Source of the DNA: Alistipes sp.
GTDB lineage: Bacteria > Bacteroidota > Bacteroidia > Bacteroidales > Rikenellaceae
Direction: 5' to 3'
NCBI GenBank assembly: GCA_017465055.1
Contig: JAFTWZ010000019.1
Location: 1-64,000 of the forward strand
DNA length: 64,000 nt
A program made the position numbers and the translations under genes. Shown here piece after piece: positions 1-7,552 of this stretch (positions are counted from its first letter, which is position 1; every line of letters begins with the position of its first letter). The notes below the pieces were generated by a model that worked only from the letters and a program-made list of their open reading frames with translations, searched no databases and had not been told where the DNA came from.

Positions 1-43
1 CTTGGTAAGGAAGAGGTCACGAGTTCAAGCCTCGTCAACAGCT
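1..43 (+). tRNA. tRNA-Thr(GGT), 3' part only (cut by window start)
   Basis: The window opens inside the anticodon loop. The first bases fit a loop with anticodon GGT followed by AA. The T arm at 19-35 has the stem ACGAG/CTCGT around the loop TTCAAGC, the acceptor 3' strand is CAACAGC (36-42) and the discriminator is T (43). CCA is not encoded. The 5' half lies outside the window, so the identity rests on the anticodon alone. A strong terminator follows directly, and the T arm plus 3' end is repeated downstream in a tandem array. Confidence 0.75.
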
Positions 44-548
44 CAAAATGGCAAGCGCCACCTTCGGGTGGCGTTTGTTATTTTGTACCCTGAAGTATGG
101 TTGAACGAGTGACCTCTAAAGCCCTCCTTATCAAAGGAGGGTTTGGGTGGATTGTAAATATAACCCTATGGGTGCTACAGCACCCACGAGTTCAAGCCTC
201 GTCAACAGCTCAAAATGGCAAGCGCCACCTTCGGGTGACGCTTGTTTTTTTTGTATATGTGCGATAGCTTGGCTCGTGACCCTCTAAAGCCCTCCTTATC
301 AAAGGAGGGTTTGGGAGGATTGTAGATATGACCCTATGGGTGCTACAGCACCCACGAGTTCAAGCCTCGCGGGCAGCTCAGGAGAAGCAAGCGTCGCCTT
401 TTGGTAACGCTTGTTTTTTTGTATATGTGCGAGAGCTTGGGCTCGTGACCTCTAAAGCCTCCCTTATCAAAGGGAGGTTTGGAGGGATTGTATATATAAC
501 CCTATGGGTGCTACAGCACCCACGAATTCAAGCCTCGCGGGCAGCTCA
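18..548 (+). repeat. 168-bp tandem array built from the tRNA-Thr 3' end and its terminator
   Basis: The T arm and acceptor end of tRNA-Thr (from position 18) recur at about 185, 353 and 521, a spacing of 167-168 bp. Each unit holds the tRNA end, the terminator hairpin, a CCCTCCTT/AAAGGAGGG hairpin and a GGGTGCT/AGCACCC hairpin. The second copy keeps the CGTCAACAGCTC end; the third and fourth read CGCGGGCAGCTC, so they have diverged or come from another tRNA. Short open frames inside the array only follow the repeat and look non-coding. Repeated tRNA 3' ends are typical of integration-site accretion, but no integrase gene is present. Confidence 0.8.
53..84 (+). terminator. Rho-independent terminator of tRNA-Thr
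   Basis: The hairpin AAGCGCCACC / GGTGGCGTTT with a TTCG loop is followed by a T-rich run. It starts ten bases after the tRNA end. Copies of the same hairpin recur in the downstream repeats (near 219-247 and 389-420). Confidence 0.8.
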
Positions 549-556
549 AGAGAAAA

Positions 557-582
557 GGCGGTCACGATGACTGCCTTTTTTC
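557..582 (+). terminator. Terminator closing the tandem array
   Basis: GGCGGTCA / TGACTGCC forms a hairpin followed by TTTTTT. It takes the place, in the last repeat unit, of the terminator seen in the earlier units. Confidence 0.6.
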
Positions 583-1084
583 GTATAAATAAGCAAATTA
601 CGCAAGTATTTATTAGTATAAATGGACCAGCAAACGAGCAGAAATCCACGACCCTATTTTGCGAGTGTGCACAAAAATACACATTAAATATGTCATTTGT
701 GCACATAGCTGGAATATAATATGGAGTATAATATGGCGACATTTTCTTTGTTCTTTGAGGGCAGTATGGAATTCCAGTGGGGAGAATATAAATCGTCACC
801 CCGAGGAGGAGCAAGTATAAGTTTGCGGAGTGTGATAACGCCACTATGCTCCGACGTGGGGGTCTTCCGCTGTTTATAGAGCCGTGCGGAGTGTGATTGA
901 TAGTCGTGCGTGCCGCGCGGAGTGAGATTACAACTCTTACGTATCAGTGCGGAAGTATAAACAAATGAAGATCGCCACAGAATTGCATAGACCCACGTGG
1001 GTATCACTACCGCTTGTAGATGCAATTCTTCGCGATGACGTATTATGTTATTAATTACTCCGCCAGAATTATCTCCTGATCCTA
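583..1084. other. Non-coding stretch after the tandem array
   Basis: No convincing gene is visible. The short frames on both strands lack family resemblance, ribosome-binding sites and the codon use of the neighbouring genes. The phrase GCGGAGTGTGATT occurs twice, and a palindrome lies at 971-1035. Confidence 0.5.
971..1035. repeat. Imperfect palindrome, single copy seen
   Basis: The arms around CAGAATTGCAT (979-988) pair with ATGCAATTCT (1020-1029), extended by ATCGC/GCGAT. The loop holds the palindrome CCCACGTGGG. No gene is attached and the function is unknown. Confidence 0.5.
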
Positions 1085-1277
1085 AATCTCCCTATCCTCG
1101 CAACCAACCTTAAAGTGAGAATCAGTGTACTCTGAGTTTTGTTGTGGGACACACTCCCCTATTTTTTGTTATGGTAGCTCGCTGTGCTTGCACAGGGCGT
1201 GCTGACATAACAAAAAACGACCGAGATAATCTCGGTCGCAACAAAACTCTTTAAAAGCGGAGGGCACTGGATTCGAA
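1085..1277. repeat. About 190-bp direct repeat ending in the tRNA-Ser 3' end (copy 1, tRNA remnant)
   Basis: This stretch is nearly identical to 5800-5992, about 4.7 kb to the right. In reverse-strand order it carries the last 21 bases of tRNA-Ser (GGAGGGCACTGGATTCGAA is inside 1257-1277), then a terminator hairpin and a TTTTTTGTTATG/CATAACAAAAAA stem. Unlike the right copy it is not continued by a whole tRNA; homology stops exactly after the T-arm sequence at 1277. It therefore looks like an attachment-site scar. Confidence 0.8.
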
Positions 1278-2029
1278 GTCTATTGTGCAAGATTTTTATC
1301 ACTTATATAACTGCTTCATACTGCCCAAAATACACCTCCACGATGGGATATCGGGATAAATTATCTGCTTTTCACCTTCTCAATCTTCGCATACTATTCT
1401 ATCGGTCTCACATCGGTGCAACTTTTTTGTGGCAAAAATGCACCAAAAACGCCCATATTTACACACATATAATCTATTGATAACCAATAAAATAATTATT
1501 ATTTTACCAATACTCACTTTCTCCCTTGAACGCTTCTTCTCAATTTTCTCATTCTTGAGATGCTACAAGTGTTTAGATTACGCCGAGAGATTTATACAAA
1601 TACCCCTAACCTACAAATAACAAAGTTCTGTTTCAATATTGATTTTTAGGTGATATTACCCCAACTTTGCACCACGAAAATAGTCATAATCATACACTCT
1701 TATATAAAGCAACAGAAAAAAGATGCCCCAAATTGCACACAGAGCGAAAATATTTACTACATTTGTAGTGACATATTAATTACGCGGAAAGTGTAAGTTT
1801 ATTCTCGGATACGAATCTGGAAAATTCAAGGGAGAGAATGAGCGGACATCTTCCCGCGTCATATCCTGTATTTGGGTATGGCGTGGGGCTGTTGCTTATT
1901 TTATCCCATAGGTATTCCAGAACCTGTATCCTAAAATAAGTCTTCAGCACCACGCTTTCCTTGTTTGTATAAATCACTATCAAGGTGCTGGGTAGTTTTG
2001 AGCGATTATTAACTCAAAAACATATTACT
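1278..2029. other. AT-rich non-coding leader region of the BspA island
   Basis: This 750-bp stretch is clearly more AT-rich than the rest of the window. I see no gene in it: a 67-residue reverse frame at 1780-1983 has no recognisable features. A possible promoter for the following genes lies at 1733-1765 (TTG, 22 nt, TACATTTG), which would leave an untranslated leader of about 260 nt. Confidence 0.5.
1733..1765 (+). promoter_or_regulatory. Possible Bacteroidetes-type promoter for the BspA cluster
   Basis: TACATTTG at 1758-1765 matches the -7 consensus TAnnTTTG. TTG at 1733-1735 is 22 nt upstream, slightly longer than the usual 19-21. Confidence 0.4.
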
Positions 2030-2158
2030 ATGAATTCAAAATTCTATCTACCCTACCTCGCTCCCGATGTCGAGGTTGTGACCATTGCCGTTGAGCAGGG
2101 CTTTACGGCTTCGTCAAATGTTGAAGACCCATTTGAGGACAAAGAACAAGAGTGGTAA
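2030..2158 (+). CDS. 42-residue peptide upstream of the BspA-like lipoprotein
   Basis: This short open frame starts at ATG 2030, ends at TAA 2156-2158 and sits 33 bp before the lipoprotein gene. The product begins MNSKFYLPYLAPDVEVVTIA, continues VEQGFTASSN and ends in a very acidic tail closing with EW. It has no signal peptide or membrane segment. Short peptides of this layout (aromatic start, V-E-V-V core, an E-x-GF-x-xS motif, acidic end) are, as I recall, common in front of fimbrillin- and BspA-type lipoprotein genes in Bacteroidales, with no known function. Its codon use and position support it as a real gene. It could be a leader peptide or an exported small partner of the lipoprotein; neither can be decided here. 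Confidence 0.6.
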   Translation: MNSKFYLPYLAPDVEVVTIAVEQGFTASSNVEDPFEDKEQEW

Positions 2159-2191
2159 CAATTACAAACAAACTTTAATTTTTATTTCACT

Positions 2192-4639
2192 ATGAAAAAA
2201 CTTTTACTTTTCGTGTTCGCGGCATTCGCCTTTGCGGCGTGCGAACAAACTCCCATTGAGGAGCAGTCGGCTATTCGCCCCGATGCTCCCGAGACGTTGA
2301 CCGTGGGTTTTGAGGGCGATGACACCCGTATTCAGCTCAACGAAGCACAGAAGACCGTGTGGACCCAGGGTGACCTTGTGTCGGTATTCTATCGTTCAAA
2401 TGCCAATCAGCAGTGGAAGTATGATGGCGAGACTGGCGCACGCACTGCTAACTTGAAGCGTGTTGATGCAGGCACAGCGACACGCGATATGGACCGCGTG
2501 GTTGTTGTTTATCCCTATAATGAGGATTACTATATCAACCCATCTACCTTTAATGTTCAGGCATCGTTGCCCGCAACACAGCACTATCTCGCTAATAGCT
2601 ACGGCTTGGATGGTAATATTATGATTTCATCTGCCGAGTACAACGATGTCACTCTTAAGAATGTTTGCGGCTGGCTTAAGTTGCAACTTACTGGTGATGG
2701 CGAGGTCGTTAAGTCAATCACGTTCAAGGGTAATAATGGCGAGCAGGTTGCGGGTGAGTTGTATATCAACTCTGCTGATGCCACAGCTATCCTTGCATCT
2801 GATATGGGTAATGTTGCCGAGGATGATGGCGATAATGCCACTGGTGGTGCAGGTGCAAACCTCTCATTCGACGACGTTGTGCTTAAGGAGGTAACTCTCG
2901 ACTGCGGCACAGGCGTCACCCTCGGTGCTGAGGTTACATCATTCTATATTGCATTGCCTCCTCAGACATTCGAAAAGGGCTTTAAGGTCGAGATTGTTTG
3001 CGCTAACGATACTAAGATGGTTAAGTCTTCAAACAAGGCGTTGTCTATCGAGCGCAACCATATCCAGCCAATGGCTGCTATGGAGTTCACTCCACCAGTA
3101 CCAAACAACCAGATCTGGTACACTACATCCGATGGCAATATTGTAGGGCCATATTATACTAACGTTTTTGGTGCTAACATTACTTCAAATACATACAGCA
3201 ATGGCAAGGGTGTTATCACCTTTGATGGTGATGTAACAGCGATTGGAGATTGGGCATTCTATGATTGCACCAGCCTGACAAGTGTGAATATCCCTGATAG
3301 CGTAACATCGATTGGAAATAATGCATTCCAAAATTGCTACAGCCTGACAAGTGTGAATATCCCTGATAGTGTAACTACGATTGGAGATTATGCATTCTAT
3401 CAGTGCTACAGCCTTACAAGTGTGACTATTGGCAATAGCGTAACGGAGATTGGAAAATCTGCATTCCAAAATTGCGACAGCCTGACAAGTGTGAATATCC
3501 CTGATAGTGTAACGACGATTGGAGATTTTGCATTCGATGGTTGCACCAGCCTGACAGAATTTTCTGGTAAGTTTACATCAGAGGATGGTAGATGCCTTAT
3601 TATTGATGGCATACTCTACTTTTTTGCGCCTTATGGACTGAATGAATACACTATCCCTGATAGCATAACGTCGATTGGAGAGAGGGCATTCAGTGATTGC
3701 ACCAGCCTGACAAGTGTGAATATCCCTGATAGCGTAACTACGATTGGAAATAATGCATTCTCAAAATGCACCAGCCTGACAAGTGTGAATATCCCTGATA
3801 GCGTAACGTCGATTGGACGTTCTGCATTCTATGAGTGCGACAGCCTTACAAGTGTAACAATTGGCGATAGCGTAACTTCGATTGGAGAGTGGGCATTCGG
3901 TTATTGCACCAGCCTGACAAGTGTGAATATCCCTGATAGCGTAACTACGATTGGAAATTTTGCATTCTGTCATTGCGACAGCCTGACAAGTATCACAATT
4001 CCAGATAGCGTAACGACGATTGGATACTCTGCATTCGAGTATTGCTACAGCCTGACAAGTGTGAATATCCCTGATAGCGTAACTACGATTGGAGAGAGAG
4101 CATTCATTTCTTGCACCAGCCTGACAAGTGTGAATATTCCTGATAGCGTAACATCGATTGGAGAGAGTGCATTCCGTGATTGCACCAGCCTGACAAGTGT
4201 GAATATCCCTGATAGCGTAACTACGATTGGAAATTTTGCATTCTATAGTTGCAAAAGCCTTACAAGTGTGACTATTGGCAATAGCGTAACGACGATTGGA
4301 GAGAGTGCATTCCGTGATTGCACCAGCCTGACAAGTGTGAATATCCCTGATAGCGTAACATCGATTGGACGTTCTGCATTCTATGAGTGCGACAGCCTTA
4401 CAAGTGTAACAATTGGCGATAGCGTAACGACGATTGGAGACCATGCATTCCGTTATTGCACCAGCCTGACAAGTGTATATTGCAAGGCTACAACACCTCC
4501 AACATTGAGCGGGCCCTCTGTTTTTGACGCTAACGGCAGTGGTCGTAAGATCTATGTGCCAGCAGGTTCTGTGAATGCGTATAAGAGTGCTTATGATTGG
4601 AAGGATTATTCATCAGATATATTGGGTTATAACTTTTAA
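2192..4639 (+). CDS. BspA-like leucine-rich repeat surface lipoprotein with fimbrillin-like N-terminus
   Basis: The 815-residue product starts with a lipoprotein signal (MKKLLLFVFAAFAFAAC, lipid on Cys17). Residues about 25-300 resemble the fimbrillin-like domain of Bacteroidales surface proteins. From about residue 340 to 775 there are 17 units of about 23 residues of the type F-x-x-C-x-SLTSVNIPDSVTTIG-x-x-A, the BspA/Treponema leucine-rich repeat family used for binding host or bacterial surfaces. One divergent unit (near 450-490) carries a 28-residue insertion. The end, with KIYVPAGSVNAYK, is the usual cap of this family. At DNA level the units are 69 bp and some blocks are near identical at offsets of 138 and 552 bp, showing recent internal duplication. 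It sits in the tRNA-Ser-bounded island. The surface location is inferred from the lipobox. Confidence 0.92.
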   Translation: MKKLLLFVFAAFAFAACEQTPIEEQSAIRPDAPETLTVGFEGDDTRIQLNEAQKTVWTQGDLVSVFYRSNANQQWKYDGETGARTANLKRVDAGTATRDMDRVVVVYPYNEDYYINPSTFNVQASLPATQHYLANSYGLDGNIMISSAEYNDVTLKNVCGWLKLQLTGDGEVVKSITFKGNNGEQVAGELYINSADATAILASDMGNVAEDDGDNATGGAGANLSFDDVVLKEVTLDCGTGVTLGAEVTSFYIALPPQTFEKGFKVEIVCANDTKMVKSSNKALSIERNHIQPMAAMEFTPPVPNNQIWYTTSDGNIVGPYYTNVFGANITSNTYSNGKGVITFDGDVTAIGDWAFYDCTSLTSVNIPDSVTSIGNNAFQNCYSLTSVNIPDSVTTIGDYAFYQCYSLTSVTIGNSVTEIGKSAFQNCDSLTSVNIPDSVTTIGDFAFDGCTSLTEFSGKFTSEDGRCLIIDGILYFFAPYGLNEYTIPDSITSIGERAFSDCTSLTSVNIPDSVTTIGNNAFSKCTSLTSVNIPDSVTSIGRSAFYECDSLTSVTIGDSVTSIGEWAFGYCTSLTSVNIPDSVTTIGNFAFCHCDSLTSITIPDSVTTIGYSAFEYCYSLTSVNIPDSVTTIGERAFISCTSLTSVNIPDSVTSIGESAFRDCTSLTSVNIPDSVTTIGNFAFYSCKSLTSVTIGNSVTTIGESAFRDCTSLTSVNIPDSVTSIGRSAFYECDSLTSVTIGDSVTTIGDHAFRYCTSLTSVYCKATTPPTLSGPSVFDANGSGRKIYVPAGSVNAYKSAYDWKDYSSDILGYNF
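3233..4470 (+). repeat. 69-bp coding repeats of the BspA-like gene
   Basis: About 17 in-frame units encode the leucine-rich repeats. Two segments of about 100 bp, near 3781 and 4333, are almost identical at exactly eight units' distance; others match at two units' distance (4160 and 4298). This pattern points to unequal recombination changing repeat number. Confidence 0.85.
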
Positions 4640-4650
4640 TTATTAGGGAT

Positions 4651-5187
4651 ATGATTACTAACCAGCAGATAGGTCGCCTGATTGACGACTATATAAACCG
4701 AGGTGGCGCGAGCAATGTGCTAAAGAGAGCGTGGCGCGGTAAGTATATCAGAGGTCATGCCCCATGGAACAACGAGGAGGATTGTTATCATATCTGGCTC
4801 AAAATTGTTGATGACAACTTCGCATCATTGGAGAGCATAGCAACATTCGACGAGTTGTACAAGGCGGTTGAAGAGTTGAAGATAAATGGTATTGGTAATC
4901 TTACCATCTACGACACAGCAACAATGATTGGTTGTCCCAACAAGGTATATCCCGCCAAGGTCTATCTGCATGCTGGAGCTGCAACGGGAGCACACGCTCT
5001 TGGTATTGATGCTACTGTGGTGGAGAGAAGTCTCTTTGTGTCGCTCTTTCCCGCGTTCGACAAATTGAATGCCTTACAGATTGAGGACTTCCTCTGCATA
5101 TATAAATCGCACCTCCAGGGCATCGTAGATGAAACAATCAAACCAGAGTTCTGCTGTTTGTCAATAGAAGATGTAATAGGTAAATAA
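4651..5187 (+). CDS. Uncharacterised 178-residue protein
   Basis: The gene starts 12 bp after the lipoprotein stop codon and is probably in the same transcript. The soluble product has no signal peptide. Residues about 78-110 read INGIGNLTIYDTATMIG and then a segment with VYLHAGAATGAHALGI. The first part resembles a helix-hairpin-helix (GIG followed by T and A) as in DNA glycosylase-type folds, but I see no catalytic residues that would prove it. The N-terminal half is helical and charged. It may be a small conserved accessory protein of Bacteroidales mobile regions; the function is unknown. Confidence 0.65.
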   Translation: MITNQQIGRLIDDYINRGGASNVLKRAWRGKYIRGHAPWNNEEDCYHIWLKIVDDNFASLESIATFDELYKAVEELKINGIGNLTIYDTATMIGCPNKVYPAKVYLHAGAATGAHALGIDATVVERSLFVSLFPAFDKLNALQIEDFLCIYKSHLQGIVDETIKPEFCCLSIEDVIGK

Positions 5188-5201
5188 CCAAAGCATCGTG
5201 C

Positions 5202-5238
5202 ATCTGCCGAGTGGGTTTCCGCTCGGCAGATATTTGTT
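5202..5238 (+). terminator. Terminator after the 178-residue protein gene
   Basis: ATCTGCCGAG pairs with CTCGGCAGAT around a TGGGTTTCCG loop, followed by ATTTGTTT. It lies 15 bp after the stop codon. Confidence 0.7.
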
Positions 5239-5330
5239 TATGCCCGCCCCTCTGTTCACGGCCCCCCCTGTTCGGGGTCCCCTCTATTCGCGGAGGTGAC
5301 TAAAAAGTTAATTAGCCACCTCTATTTTGT

Positions 5331-5456
5331 TATGAGGTTGAATAAAAAGATGTAGTTTTAGGCCTGCGATGCCCGAAAAAGCGGAGTTTACTGAGCGTAA
5401 ATGAGCATTTTGAGGGCGAGCATAACGACAAAATACACTTTTTATTCAGCCTCATG
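5331..5456. repeat. Palindromic element family 1, copy A (complete)
   Basis: The left arm TATGAGGTTGAATAAAAAG (5331-5349) pairs with the right arm ending near 5456 (CTTTTTATTCAGCCTCAT), giving an imperfect hairpin of about 125 nt. The tip (5376-5411) holds AAAAAGC, GGAG, TTTAC, a 5-nt loop, GTAAA, TGA, GCATTTT. The same tip recurs at 36203, 36328 and 54705. The sequence between 5457 and 5570 holds no gene that I can recognise. Confidence 0.75.
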
Positions 5457-5570
5457 ATGTTGTGGTTGTCATCTGGAGCAAAACGAAAGATCTCAAGGCC
5501 TCCGTGACGGTCGCTGGTCCTAGTGAGTTATAACATTGAAGCATAACAATGAAGAACTCAGAAATACTAT

Positions 5571-5726
5571 GAGAATCAGTGACAACGCCAAAATTTGCAG
5601 TATCGCATCGCGATTGTTTTGTTGTCTTGGGCAAGGCAAGCTTGCTTGGATAGACCCAAGACAACAAAAAAGACGACCCAAAGGTCGTCTGTAAATTTTG
5701 CTCTTGCGGAGGGCACTGGATTCGAA
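5571..5726. repeat. Divergent direct repeat ending in the tRNA-Ser 3' end (middle copy)
   Basis: This unit begins with GAGAATCAGTG, has a TTTTGTTGTC stem and a GACGACC/GGTCGTC terminator hairpin, and ends with the same 21 tRNA-Ser bases (5706-5726) as the copies at 1257 and 5972. Its inner hairpins differ in sequence from the other two copies but keep the order, as expected of an independent attachment-site fragment. No full tRNA follows. Confidence 0.65.
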
Positions 5727-5799
5727 GCGCAGGGCCATAGGCCCAAGCTCGCGAGGATACCTCTAAAAAAAGCGCAGGCCGCAAGGCCAAGCAATAAAC

Positions 5800-5992
5800 A
5801 ATCTCCCTATCCTCGCAACCAGCCTTAAAGTAAGAATCAGTGGACTCAGAGTTTTGTTGTGGGACACACTCCCCTATTTTTTGTTATGGTAGCTCGCTGT
5901 GCTTGCACAGGGCGTGCTGACATAACAAAAAACGACCGAGATAATCTCGGTCGCAACAAAACTCTTTAGAAGCGGAGGGCACTGGATTCGAA
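5800..5992. repeat. About 190-bp direct repeat ending in tRNA-Ser (right copy, intact)
   Basis: Nearly identical to 1085-1277. Here the repeat runs into the complete tRNA-Ser gene, so this copy is the native site and the other two are scars. Confidence 0.8.
5927..5953 (-). terminator. Terminator of tRNA-Ser
   Basis: On the reverse strand CGACCGAGA pairs with TCTCGGTCG and is followed by TTTTTTG. It lies 19 bp beyond the tRNA 3' end. A second stem (TTTTTTGTTATG/CATAACAAAAAA, 5877-5932) overlaps its T run. Confidence 0.75.
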
Positions 5993-6059
5993 CCAGCGGA
6001 TACCTTACGATATCGGCAGTTTAGCAAACTGCTGGTTTAAGCCACTCACCCAACCCTCC
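5973..6059 (-). tRNA. tRNA-Ser(GCT)
   Basis: This is a full 87-nt cloverleaf on the reverse strand. The acceptor is GGAGGGT/GCCCTCC with discriminator G. The anticodon arm is CAGTTTGCTAAACTG, giving anticodon GCT. There is a long type II variable arm (GATATCGTAAGGTATC), and the T arm is CTGGTTCGAATCCAG. The long variable arm and the G73 discriminator are serine features. The 3' 21 bases recur as scars at 1257 and 5706. Confidence 0.93.
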
Positions 6060-6220
6060 TTAAACCATCTTTTTTGTAAAAGAGCGGTGCAAATATACGA
6101 CTTATTTTCTATTCTGCAAAATTTTTATGCCAAATAATTTACCCCCGAGTCTCCATATATGCGACTGATTGATAAAAAACCACTATCTATAGAGTACTTC
6201 GAACTACTAACCATAAATGC

Positions 6221-6251
6221 TTTGCTGTTCTCACAATTATAACTACATTTG
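6221..6251 (+). promoter_or_regulatory. Promoter of the 183-residue outer-membrane protein gene
   Basis: TTTG (6221-6224), a 19-nt spacer and TACATTTG (6244-6251) match the Bacteroidetes housekeeping consensus exactly. The start codon is 30 bp downstream. Confidence 0.75.
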
Positions 6252-6280
6252 TGATATACTAACTAAATAAAACAGCGAAT

Positions 6281-6832
6281 ATGACAAAAAAACTATTAAC
6301 TACATTAGTCGCCCTACTCGCAATCTCTGTATCGATGGTATCGGCACAGCAGAAGGGCGATTTCTACGTCGGAGGCAACCTCGGTCTAAGCACAAGTTCT
6401 GCAATAATCCAGGGTGAGAGCGTTACAGCAACCGAATTTGCAATACAGCCTAACGTAGGCTACTTCGTAGCAGACAACCTTATGGTAGGACTCGGTATAG
6501 GCTACGCGGTGACAGGTGGCGACGGTGCAACACACTTGCTCACTGTAGGCCCCAAGCTCAGCTACTTCGTGCCAGTATGCGACAAGCTGTACTACACACC
6601 ATCGCTCGATATTCTCTTCTGCTATGCCGCGTCCGATGGCTATGGTGTCCCCGGATTTGGCTTAGGCCTAAACATCGTAGGCTTCGAATATAGACCTACG
6701 AAGCGTATTGGTCTATCAGCAAGCGTACTATCATTCGACTATGCGATGCTATCAAAAGAGGGGATTACGCTGAACACCATAGACTTTGGTCTAACATTGA
6801 GCCCAAACATCGGTCTTAAGTTTTACTTCTAA
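6281..6832 (+). CDS. Small outer-membrane beta-barrel protein
   Basis: The 183-residue product has a signal peptide (MTKKLLTTLVALLAISVSMVSA, cleavage before QQKG). It then consists of alternating hydrophobic and polar strands rich in Gly and Tyr, ending in the aromatic SPNIGLKFYF, typical of an eight-strand outer-membrane barrel (OmpX/OmpW-like, Pfam beta-barrel families). Its length fits this group. It stands alone between a strong promoter and a terminator. The substrate or role is unknown; small barrels of this type are abundant in Bacteroidales. Confidence 0.8.
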   Translation: MTKKLLTTLVALLAISVSMVSAQQKGDFYVGGNLGLSTSSAIIQGESVTATEFAIQPNVGYFVADNLMVGLGIGYAVTGGDGATHLLTVGPKLSYFVPVCDKLYYTPSLDILFCYAASDGYGVPGFGLGLNIVGFEYRPTKRIGLSASVLSFDYAMLSKEGITLNTIDFGLTLSPNIGLKFYF

Positions 6833-6847
6833 GGTAACATCTAAATA

Positions 6848-6894
6848 CAACAAATGTGGGTATTCCGCCGAGGCAGAATATCCACATTTTTGTT
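6848..6894. terminator. Bidirectional terminator between convergent genes
   Basis: AACAAATGTGGATATTC-type arms (AAATGTGGGTATTC / GAATATCCACATTT) are flanked by A and T runs, so the hairpin can end transcription from both the barrel gene and the convergent methyltransferase gene. Confidence 0.75.
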
Positions 6895-6904
6895 ACATAG
6901 CCCA

Positions 6905-7432
6905 TTATCGCAGTTGTCGGAATAGCTCCCACATAACCACGCCTGCCGAGACCGAGACGTTGAGCGAGTGCTTAGTGCCCACCTGAGGAATCTCGATAGC
7001 GCCATCGACAATGTCGACAACGGCCTGGTCGACACCCTCAACCTCGTTGCCAAAGACTAAGGCATACTTTGCGTTTGGCTCAGCGCGAAACTTATCGAGC
7101 ATCGTAGCTCGCTCCACCTGCTCTATGGCTATAATTTTGTAGCCCTCGGAACGTAGCTTCGCGACACACTCTGCGGTGGTGGCGTAGTAGCTCCACTCAA
7201 CGCTTAGCTCCGAGCCGAGTGCGGTCTTGTGAATCTCGCGGTTAGGGGGCGTGGCGCTGATGCCACACAGGGCGATATGCTCGATGCCAAAGGCATCGGC
7301 AGTACGGAAGAACGAGCCTACGTTCTGTGCCGAGCGCACGTTGTCAAGGATTACCGTTATGGGTAGTTTGGCCATTGTGGCATACTCCTCGAGCGTGGGA
7401 CGTCCAAGCTCCTCGTTAAGTAACTTACGCAT
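6905..7432 (-). CDS. TrmH/SpoU-family tRNA/rRNA ribose methyltransferase
   Basis: The 175-residue product has the SPOUT methyltransferase signature. Motif 1 is near residues 29-46 (LDNVRSAQNVGSFFRTADAF), motif 2 is KYALVFGNEVEGV (about 122-134) with the catalytic-site Asn and Glu, and motif 3 is IEIPQVGTKHSLNVSVSAGV (about 146-165). It is expected to transfer a methyl group from S-adenosylmethionine to a ribose 2'-OH in tRNA or rRNA. It is the short single-domain form without the N-terminal substrate-binding domain, so the exact target position cannot be named. It is divergent from the next barrel gene. Confidence 0.88.
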   Translation of the reverse strand: MRKLLNEELGRPTLEEYATMAKLPITVILDNVRSAQNVGSFFRTADAFGIEHIALCGISATPPNREIHKTALGSELSVEWSYYATTAECVAKLRSEGYKIIAIEQVERATMLDKFRAEPNAKYALVFGNEVEGVDQAVVDIVDGAIEIPQVGTKHSLNVSVSAGVVMWELFRQLR

Positions 7433-7552
7433 AGCTGTTAGGGGTATATATGTCGATTACGACTCAATTTTTAAGTATTTTTAAATATTACGGCGCAAAA
7501 GTAATAAAATATAAAATATTTTGAGTAATTTTGTGACGTATTTTTTACCTAT

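Noticed and set aside
328..570. Short open frames inside the tandem tRNA-end array
   Set aside because: The translated sequence repeats with the array and runs through tRNA and terminator copies.
1780..1983. 67-residue reverse-strand frame before the BspA cluster
   Set aside because: No ribosome site, no family features, and it lies in the AT-rich leader that probably belongs to the forward transcript.
3761..4444. Long reverse-strand open frame (227 residues) opposite the BspA-like gene
   Set aside because: It only mirrors the 69-bp repeats and gives a monotonous Cys/Asn/Arg repeat with no start signal; the forward lipoprotein is clearly the gene.
3233..4470. CRISPR-like look of the regular repeats
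   Set aside because: The units are contiguous, in frame and encode leucine-rich repeats; there are no spacers and no cas genes.
5452..5828. Overlapping short frames between the 178-residue gene and tRNA-Ser
   Set aside because: They run through terminator hairpins and tRNA-end scars in several frames on both strands, so none is likely to be a gene.
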